From NCBI GenBank assembly GCA_035236585.1, contig CP141137.1:7394327-7458326 (forward strand): a stretch of DNA of 64,000 nucleotides, written 5' to 3'. This DNA is from Warburgia ugandensis. Its lineage: Eukaryota; Streptophyta; Magnoliopsida; Canellales; Canellaceae. Below, in pieces: positions 60,701 to 64,000 of this stretch (positions are counted from its first letter, which is position 1; the number at the start of each line of letters is the position of its first letter). The notes beneath the pieces are model-generated. The model did not search any database and had not been told where the DNA came from. It saw only the letters and a list, made by a program, of their open reading frames with translations. The position numbers and the translations under genes were made by a program.

Positions 60701-61496
60701 TATGATTACTGGTAGTATCCCATCCAATCTTGACGAGTTCCAGGCATTGCAACATCTGTAAGTTGTTCATGATATATGTGACTCATACAATAACAAGCTC
60801 ATAAAATTCACGAATGCAGATATTTTCCAACAATACTCTGCGAGTTGTCTCATCATGACTTCTATACTGATGTTCAGTAGAAAGAGACACTGATGAGTTG
60901 GTGCACCTTGTTTTTTTGTCATCACAAATTTCACGTTTCTGTAGGGATCTGAGCTTCAACAATTTAATTGGCCAAGTCCCAGACTCTCTCTTCAATTCAA
61001 ATGTGCTTGTTTACTTGTAAGATACTGACTGCTTACACATTGTTGAATCTCCGAAAATGTGCTCTCTTCTTTTTTTCACTTTGAGGGTTTTCCTTTGTTT
61101 CTTATCATTCCAATGTGCAGGTTTCTGGGAAACAACAGCTTATCTGGTATGCTGCCTTCTCAAAAAAGTCAATCACTTCTCAATATGTATGTTTGTTTGT
61201 CTATTAGCATCAACGTTATTTTTAATCTTGTTTACTATGCTCTGACTTAAGCCTGCAATATCTTGGTTTCTTAAGGATCCTGTTCTTTAAATCAATAGTC
61301 CCTTACATCAATCTTTGTATTATATTTTGTAAAGTTCTTTTCAAATTCTCTATTATTATGATACTGATTTTGAGCCTTTTCTACATTTGCATAGTATTTA
61401 CTGACTCTTGCTAATGGGTATTTCCTGCAGCGATTTGTCATACAATGGATTGTCTGGAAGTTTTCCTAATTGGGTTGCACAAGAAGATCTACAATT
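37081..61496 (+). CDS. LRR receptor-like Ser/Thr kinase, subfamily VIII (At1g56130/At1g56140-like), 5' part with 14 exons
   Basis: Plasma-membrane receptor kinase; this window holds only the N-terminal extracellular part. Exons are listed separately and total 1148 nt (382 codons plus 2 nt) without a stop. Order: signal peptide (exon 1), cysteine-bearing N-terminal module with [10 protein letters not shown] and CDCS (exon 2), then LRR exons 3-14, mostly one repeat per exon (for example [15 protein letters not shown]). Exon lengths of 66-72 bp and phase-2 borders from exon 2 on are typical of the family. Malectin-like, transmembrane and kinase exons are expected beyond 64000. Introns 1, 3 and 5 are swollen by transposons. 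All borders seen are GT..AG and no disabling change was found, so the gene may be functional, but expression is unproven. Ligand unknown. Confidence 0.9.
37411..37568. mobile_element. Short MITE, family 1
   Basis: Left end CTTAGTGGTGCGTGTGCTGA and right end (reverse complement GGTGTTAGTGGTTCTTGAGA) form an inverted pair matching the termini of the element at 35092-35560. Confidence 0.6.
37593..37794. mobile_element. MITE with TTAGGGGCTGTTT termini
   Basis: A perfect 13-bp inverted repeat, TTAGGGGCTGTTT...AAACAGCCCCTAA, extends imperfectly for about 55 bp (AGCTATCC, AAGCTTTTCC and GTGGAT recur in inverted order). A flanking TTA/TAA would suit a PIF/Harbinger- or Tc1-like element, but the assignment is uncertain. 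Confidence 0.7.
38420..39110. repeat. Degenerate repeat with AAAATGACCTAGA-like motif
   Basis: Roughly ten diverged occurrences of phrases such as CAAAATGACCTAGA and ATGATCCAATG, spaced about 50-80 bp apart. It may be a decayed minisatellite or transposon interior. Confidence 0.45.
39793..39968 (+). mobile_element. Au SINE, nearly complete
   Basis: Starts GGGGAGCCTTGGCACAATGG, then GTCATGGGTTCAAGGTGTGG (box B), AAGGCTGCGTACTATTGACC and GTGGTCCGCCCCTTCCTTGG, ending GCTTCGGGCACTTGGGCTGG. No clear duplication was found at the AT-rich flanks. Confidence 0.88.
40270..41150. other. Unrecognised, mixed-composition stretch in intron 1
   Basis: Composition is closer to coding DNA than the surroundings, and several 70-105-codon frames overlap on both strands, but none shows a motif I recognise. 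It may be a decayed transposon or captured gene piece. Confidence 0.3.
41554..41737 (+). mobile_element. Au SINE with target duplication
   Basis: Starts near GGGGAGCCTTGGTGCAACAG, has a diverged box B (GGTTACAGATTTGAGG) and ends CTTCATGCATTGGGCTGCCC plus T run. Flanked by ATGCAAAGGCTGGTTTA (41537-41553) and ATGCAAGGGCTGGTATA (41740-41756). Confidence 0.88.
41886..42466 (-). mobile_element. RTE-type LINE 3' end, inverted
   Basis: The reverse complement matches the non-coding 3' part of the other RTE copies (compare 51290-51870) and ends with the GATAAGATCTTAATAATGG tail at 41886. Strongly 5' truncated; only the region after the RT motifs is present. Confidence 0.82.
42942..43915. mobile_element. 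TRIM-like element with inverted outer LTRs (foldback)
   Basis: Three LTR-like blocks. A (42942-43227) and B (43327-43590) are direct repeats whose minus strand ends in GTTACA. Between them the minus strand has a primer site TGGTATCAGAGCC (43312-43324, initiator tRNA-Met type) and a purine-rich tract (about 43228-43241). Block C (43591-43915) is an inverted copy of the internal-plus-LTR part and ends GCTGTTACA. The same 5 bp, ACTTG, lie at 42937-42941 and 43916-43920, so the whole structure looks like one integration with the same LTR end at both termini. No coding capacity. Confidence 0.82.
43312..43324 (-). other. Primer binding site of the TRIM (initiator tRNA-Met type)
   Basis: The minus strand reads TGGTATCAGAGCC two bases inside LTR block B, as in many plant LTR retrotransposons. 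Confidence 0.8.
44340..44523 (+). CDS. LRR receptor kinase exon 2: N-terminal cysteine module
   Basis: Acceptor AACAG at 44335-44339 and donor GTATGT at 44524; enters in phase 1 and leaves in phase 2. Contains [23 protein letters not shown] and [15 protein letters not shown], the conserved start of the LRR-VIII ectodomain. Confidence 0.93.
44815..44886 (+). CDS. LRR receptor kinase exon 3: first LRR-like unit
   Basis: 72 bp, [20 protein letters not shown]. Acceptor ATCAG and donor GTAAGG. The donor region is tandemly duplicated downstream. Confidence 0.92.
44878..45427. repeat. Tandem duplication of exon 3 end and start of intron 3
   Basis: Copy 1 (44878 to about 45120) and copy 2 (about 45133-45427) share long stretches: TAAGGATTTT, TTTGCAAAGAAGAAACAAAT, CTATTACCACTT-like, GCACTCTTCT..AACAGAGTG and CAAATATAAGCCA. 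In copy 2 the donor GTAAGG reads ATAAGG, so it cannot work as a GT donor. Copy 2 also carries the 37-bp RTE tail insertion. Confidence 0.82.
45218..45254 (-). mobile_element. RTE LINE tail of 37 bp with 18-bp target duplication
   Basis: The reverse complement is the extreme 3' end of the RTE family (AATTGGGATAAGGTCTTGAT, then GATGATG). It is flanked by AAATTATAAGATCAGTTT (45200-45217) and AAATTATATGATCAGTTT (45255-45272). Confidence 0.85.
45752..45879 (+). mobile_element. RTE-type LINE, first part, split by copia insertion
   Basis: Encodes the SENQFGFM start of the RT region and the [15 protein letters not shown]-like stretch up to MVFI, then is interrupted. It resumes at 50822. The element is 5' truncated. 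Confidence 0.85.
45880..46129 (+). repeat. Copia 5' LTR
   Basis: 250 bp with perfect TGTGGA/TCCACA terminal inverted repeat. Confidence 0.92.
46130..46142 (+). other. Copia primer binding site
   Basis: TGGTATCAGAGTC directly follows the 5' LTR; initiator tRNA-Met type with one mismatch at the 3' side. Confidence 0.87.
46188..47037 (+). pseudogene. Copia gag, interrupted
   Basis: Starts [13 protein letters not shown] at 46188 but stops after 18 codons. Later stretches [19 protein letters not shown] and [10 protein letters not shown] are typical of copia gag (UBN2-like). A CCHC zinc knuckle [14 protein letters not shown] lies at about 46956-46998. Frames change near 46500 and 46830, so no intact protein is possible. 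Confidence 0.85.
47041..47475 (+). pseudogene. Copia aspartic protease
   Basis: A 144-codon open stretch with the active-site motif [11 protein letters not shown] and the downstream [14 protein letters not shown], both standard for copia proteases. A stop at 47473-47475 cuts it from the integrase. Confidence 0.9.
47500..48501 (+). pseudogene. Copia integrase, interrupted
   Basis: The GAG-pre-integrase region ([22 protein letters not shown]) is followed by core stretches [16 protein letters not shown] and [20 protein letters not shown], giving the D, D and E positions. Stops occur near 47941, 48136 and 48151, and a frameshift near 48500 precedes the linker to RT. Confidence 0.88.
48897..50566 (+). 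pseudogene. Copia reverse transcriptase and RNase H, active-site mutant
   Basis: RT motifs: [49 protein letters not shown] and [11 protein letters not shown]. The catalytic YVDD reads YVDG (second Asp replaced by Gly, codon at 49628-49630). RNase H follows with [30 protein letters not shown] and [13 protein letters not shown]. Frameshifts near 49355, 49820 and 50190 and a stop at 50142 break it. Confidence 0.92.
50562..50571 (+). other. Copia polypurine tract
   Basis: ATTGAGGGGG lies just before the 3' LTR, overlapping the end of the RNase H frame's stop region. Confidence 0.8.
50572..50821 (+). repeat. Copia 3' LTR
   Basis: 250 bp. The first base is A instead of T (AGTGGA), otherwise close to the 5' LTR. 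Confidence 0.92.
50822..51871 (+). mobile_element. RTE-type LINE, second part
   Basis: Continues the RT frame from 45879 (LEKACDRVP) with [21 protein letters not shown]. The catalytic box FADD is degraded (FVVD). The 3' non-coding part ends in a TGATAATGATGATGAT tail at about 51871. Confidence 0.87.
51872..53993. other. Unresolved repeat-rich stretch of intron 3
   Basis: No gene seen. At 52390-52480 a phrase TATAGTGGTTCGACCAGCCA is of a kind found in some plant LTRs. From 52960 to 53570 the motif AGTTGACT or close variants recurs about nine times. A decayed LTR is possible but borders could not be set. Confidence 0.4.
53081..53101 (+). mobile_element. Au SINE tail of 21 bp with target duplication
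   Basis: CATGCACCGGGGTTGCCCTTT equals the last bases of the Au SINE and is flanked by AATTAAACTT on both sides (53071-53080, 53102-53111). Confidence 0.7.
53995..54174 (+). mobile_element. Au SINE, nearly complete, near an exon
   Basis: The best-preserved copy in the window: GTGAGCCTTGGCGCAACGG, box B GGTCACAGGTTCAAGG and the end CTTCGTGCACCGGGGCTGCC plus T run. Flanks GGATGTATCTTAA and GGATGTTTAA are an imperfect duplication. It ends about 90 bp before the acceptor of exon 4. Confidence 0.9.
54264..54335 (+). CDS. LRR receptor kinase exon 4
   Basis: 72 bp, [20 protein letters not shown]. Acceptor TTGTAG, donor GTAAGT, phase 2 at both ends. Confidence 0.93.
54715..54743. repeat. (TAA)n microsatellite in intron 4
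   Basis: About nine AAT/TAA units. Confidence 0.93.
55189..55260 (+). CDS. LRR receptor kinase exon 5
   Basis: 72 bp, [20 protein letters not shown]. Acceptor TTTCAG, donor GTATGA. Confidence 0.92.
56330..58475 (+). mobile_element. RTE-type LINE, longest copy, in intron 5
   Basis: Begins inside the region before RT ([32 protein letters not shown]), then RT with [35 protein letters not shown] and [14 protein letters not shown]. The catalytic FADD reads FTDA. Ends with a GATGATGATAATGATAATG tail near 58475. The endonuclease is missing (5' truncation), and many stops are present. Confidence 0.9.
58750..58821 (+). CDS. LRR receptor kinase exon 6
   Basis: 72 bp, [20 protein letters not shown]. 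Acceptor GTGCAG, donor GTATGT. Confidence 0.93.
58822..59911 (+). other. Intron 6, nothing recognised
   Basis: 1.09 kb with no transposon or frame that I could identify. A T-rich stretch precedes the acceptor. Confidence 0.6.
59912..59983 (+). CDS. LRR receptor kinase exon 7
   Basis: 72 bp, [20 protein letters not shown]. Acceptor TGACAG, donor GTAAGA. Confidence 0.93.
60085..60153 (+). CDS. LRR receptor kinase exon 8
   Basis: 69 bp, [20 protein letters not shown]. The IPxFIGNWTKL core typical of the family reads DVIGNWTKL. Acceptor TTTCAG, donor GTAAGC. Confidence 0.92.
60359..60430 (+). CDS. LRR receptor kinase exon 9
   Basis: 72 bp, [20 protein letters not shown]. Acceptor ATGCAG, donor GTGAGT. 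Confidence 0.93.
60508..60576 (+). CDS. LRR receptor kinase exon 10
   Basis: 69 bp, [20 protein letters not shown], the NGSSLxFIKDMKxL stretch characteristic of this subfamily. Acceptor ATATAG, donor GTAAGT. Confidence 0.92.
60686..60757 (+). CDS. LRR receptor kinase exon 11
   Basis: 72 bp, [20 protein letters not shown]. Acceptor CAACAG, donor GTAAGT. Confidence 0.93.
60945..61016 (+). CDS. LRR receptor kinase exon 12
   Basis: 72 bp, [20 protein letters not shown]. Acceptor CTGTAG, donor GTAAGA. Confidence 0.93.
61121..61186 (+). CDS. LRR receptor kinase exon 13
   Basis: 66 bp, [20 protein letters not shown]. The QK..SLLNI ending is conserved in the family. Acceptor GTGCAG, donor GTATGT. 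Confidence 0.93.
61431..61496 (+). CDS. LRR receptor kinase exon 14
   Basis: 66 bp, [20 protein letters not shown]. It ends phase 2 at donor GTACGT. In relatives the next exon begins NLVANNF and leads into the malectin domain; no such exon was seen up to 64000. Confidence 0.92.
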
Positions 61497-64000
61497 GTAC
61501 GTCTGAGGAATAAGCAGCCCATTTTTTCACCTTCATTTTTCTAGAGCTAGCTAAATACTATGTAGCATAAGTTGCGTTAAAATAGCTTCTTCTCGAAATA
61601 TGCTAATGTTGAGGCATTTCAAAGACTGTGCCTAAGGTTGGTCTGCACTTTATCCGGCATGAATTAATCCTACAACAGGAAACCTTACCACTTCTAAACA
61701 ACAAAAAAGACCTGGTTCCATGTGAAAACACAGACTTGCAAAGAAAGATACTGTTACATGATTTGGCAGCTGCAGCAGAAGCTGCTTACCTATGAGATGG
61801 TGAAAGAGATAGTAGTTCAAAATGACAAAAATTTAATGTTCTACTACTGAAAAGCAATCTATCACTTGAGGGAAAGAAATTGGACAAAAACTTCCACACA
61901 TTAGTTTCTAAGTTCAAAGAGATGCCCACAGGCCATGTCTCATCCTTGGATGAGATGAAAAGTCTTCTTTGGCTCATATTATAGTTCTGCTTTCTATTGA
62001 TACAAAAGGCATGGCAATTGAAGTCATGGACATATAGGAAATAGTTCAAGAGCAAACGTGCATGTCACACACAGGAAAGATGATGACATCTAAACAGTCA
62101 CTCTCCTACAAATTAGTAAATGGTGTTCATAATAACAGTTTTCAGAGGTATATTTTAAAGAAATCTAATAAAAAAGCTTATTCAAATGCTTCAGATGACT
62201 TCCTCTGATTCTTGTTGATTTGTTACTGAGGTTTTCGTTAACCAGATAAGCACTATGTCTCATTACCTTTTACTGTATCTAAAGCTATTAGTTGTCTCAA
62301 CTGTAGTAAGTTTTTACTCTATACCCAGGATCATTGAAACTCTTCAAATGGTTCCTTGCCAAACATCAATAGAGAAAACTTTTGCACCTTGGATCTCTTC
62401 CTTCATTCCTTTAGCACTGGAAGATGTACTCTTTCATCTATTCCTTTTGCACCCGAAGATCATCCTTTAGTAGCAGAGAAGAGCCACTTTCTTCTCATGG
62501 TGTCTTTCAAGACCTTATGACCTGCTTGGTAATGTGTGTGTTTAGTGTTAATTTATCACCTTCTGTTTTCTTGTATTATTTTTGGCAGTTCAAATTTTAA
62601 CTCTGAATTACAAAGGGTTATTCTTTGGACTCGCCTAGGACATAAATTTGTTTTTGGTTCTATGATTTCTTATCCATCACCATTTTAAATCTTTTTTGAA
62701 TTTATTTGTGAGACTATTGGACTTGAAGGCATTTGCTAGACATTCTAGCTTTCATTTCGTCCTTTGAGCAAGAATTAAATGAGTTCCTTTCTGGTATTTT
62801 TATACTCTTTTCATATCCAAGATAATTGCTTATGGTCTGGTGTTTCCAAATTGCTAAACTGGTACTCAACATGGACAAGTCTACATTTGCACACTGAGCT
62901 ACGTCAGCAAATGAGAACACCTTAAGTTGCTTCCAGGGGAGATGTCAAGCCTGTAATTCCATAGTCACTTTGGTCTCTAGATTTAGAATACTTACATGTG
63001 TTCGGAGTTCTTCATGGATGCCTTGGTTAATCCATTCTAAGCTTCTTCGGTTACACTTGGTACTGTAAGCATTCAATGTTAATTCTGCTGGGGCTATCAA
63101 ATATCAACATTGGATTATAACTTCTGAAATTATCTTTTGCATCATTGAACTGCTCTGATTGGTCTTATTCGTTAATCTTTAAGCCCAGAGTTGTCTTATT
63201 GTAAATACCTTCATTAGTATATGCTTAAGTAAGCGAAAGAGTTGGTAGTGGGTTATTGACTATCTTTGAGTGTTTTCCAAAAATACAACACCAGATAAGT
63301 TTAAAAAAAAAAAAGAAAGGTTAGATCCCAAGTGAAGGCCTAAAGGGAGTAGAAACACAGAGAGAACAGTGAGAACAGGCTCACAAGAGACAACAGAAAA
63401 AGGGACAAGCGACTTAATATCAGGCATTATGTTTGAAAATATCACAGATACAGTTAGAATCCTGTTTGCAAATGTTTATCAAAGCAAAGAAGTTTTAAAT
63501 ATTTTATGCTCTTCCAAGCTGCTGTAACTTCAACTTCAATAGCATGGTGATTGCTTTTTGGACCTGCAAAACCAAGGGCCATTTTCCGGTGTGGTAATAG
63601 CATGGAAACCAGCTTGCCTGAAATTTTGACTGCTATTCCAAATTAACATGCATTGACATCAAATTTTAGTTTTAGGAAATCTGTGGGAGACATTACAGTT
63701 ATGTCTGTCAATCTAGGAGCTAATGGTTGATCCCTACTGATCTCCGATGTATCCTGGGTAAGAGAATTGATAGAAACTCAGCACACACAACTGAACTTTT
63801 GAAACTTTTAACTATAAGTGAATAACTGAATCTATTAGAACTTCTTATATGTTTAGGAGAAAGCCCTGGAGTTCATTGCTTCCTGGATCCAAATGACAGA
63901 AATGAAACAAAATATGAGAGATATATTTCCTATATTTTCCCGTTTATAAACTCCAATTTCAAAAGTTTATAGATTTAAAACTTAACCTATCCACATGAGG
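61497..64000 (+). other. Start of intron 14, no exon found
   Basis: Over 2.5 kb of AT-rich sequence with no recognised repeat and no match to the expected next exon. A weak candidate near 62589 was rejected. Confidence 0.55.

Noticed and set aside
62589-62640. Candidate exon 15 after TTTGGCAG
   Set aside because: Joined in phase 2 it gives a frame that stops within 20 codons and does not resemble the expected NLVANNF start of the malectin-side exon.

Overview
The window is nuclear DNA of a flowering plant. Genes are split by introns with GT..AG borders. The rest is dominated by plant-specific transposons: an Athila-type Ty3/gypsy composite, a Ty1/copia element, RTE-type LINEs, Au SINEs, a TRIM and MITEs. 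The species cannot be named from the sequence alone; long transposon-filled introns suggest a fairly repeat-rich genome.

Layout. 1-3359 is a diverged, pyrimidine-rich tandem repeat with a period of about 1.7 kb. It is interrupted at 3360-24081 by a minus-strand Athila-like element with an unusual structure, LTR-internal-LTR-internal-LTR, whose outer ends carry one short target duplication (CTCTC). The 1.7-kb repeat resumes at 24082 and is cut again by an RTE LINE fragment (24369-25551). 25552-30550 holds minisatellites and microsatellites and no recognisable gene. 30610-31002 is the broken last exon of a leucine-rich-repeat receptor kinase (LRR-RLK subfamily VIII type). 31003-37080 is intergenic, with SINEs and a MITE.

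From 37081 to the right edge lies the 5' part of a second LRR-RLK of the same subfamily (At1g56130/At1g56140-like), plus strand. Fourteen exons can be placed to the base: signal peptide, N-terminal cysteine module and eleven LRR exons, nearly all 66-72 bp and joined in phase 2. They total 1148 coding bases without a stop. The malectin, transmembrane and kinase exons must lie beyond 64000. Introns 1, 3 and 5 are 7.1, 9.4 and 3.5 kb. Intron 1 holds MITEs, Au SINEs, an inverted RTE tail and a foldback TRIM. Intron 3 holds a copia element nested in an RTE LINE, an Au SINE and two tiny transposon-tail insertions. Intron 5 holds another RTE LINE.

The only host genes are thus two neighbouring receptor-kinase paralogues, one a fragment and one apparently intact as far as the window shows. 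Every transposon coding region seen is broken. The most notable observations are the three-LTR Athila composite whose two units share the same RT active-site loss and stop codons, a repeated palindromic module in its LTRs, a TRIM integrated with inverted ends inside one target duplication, and a duplicated but disabled splice donor in the receptor-kinase gene.
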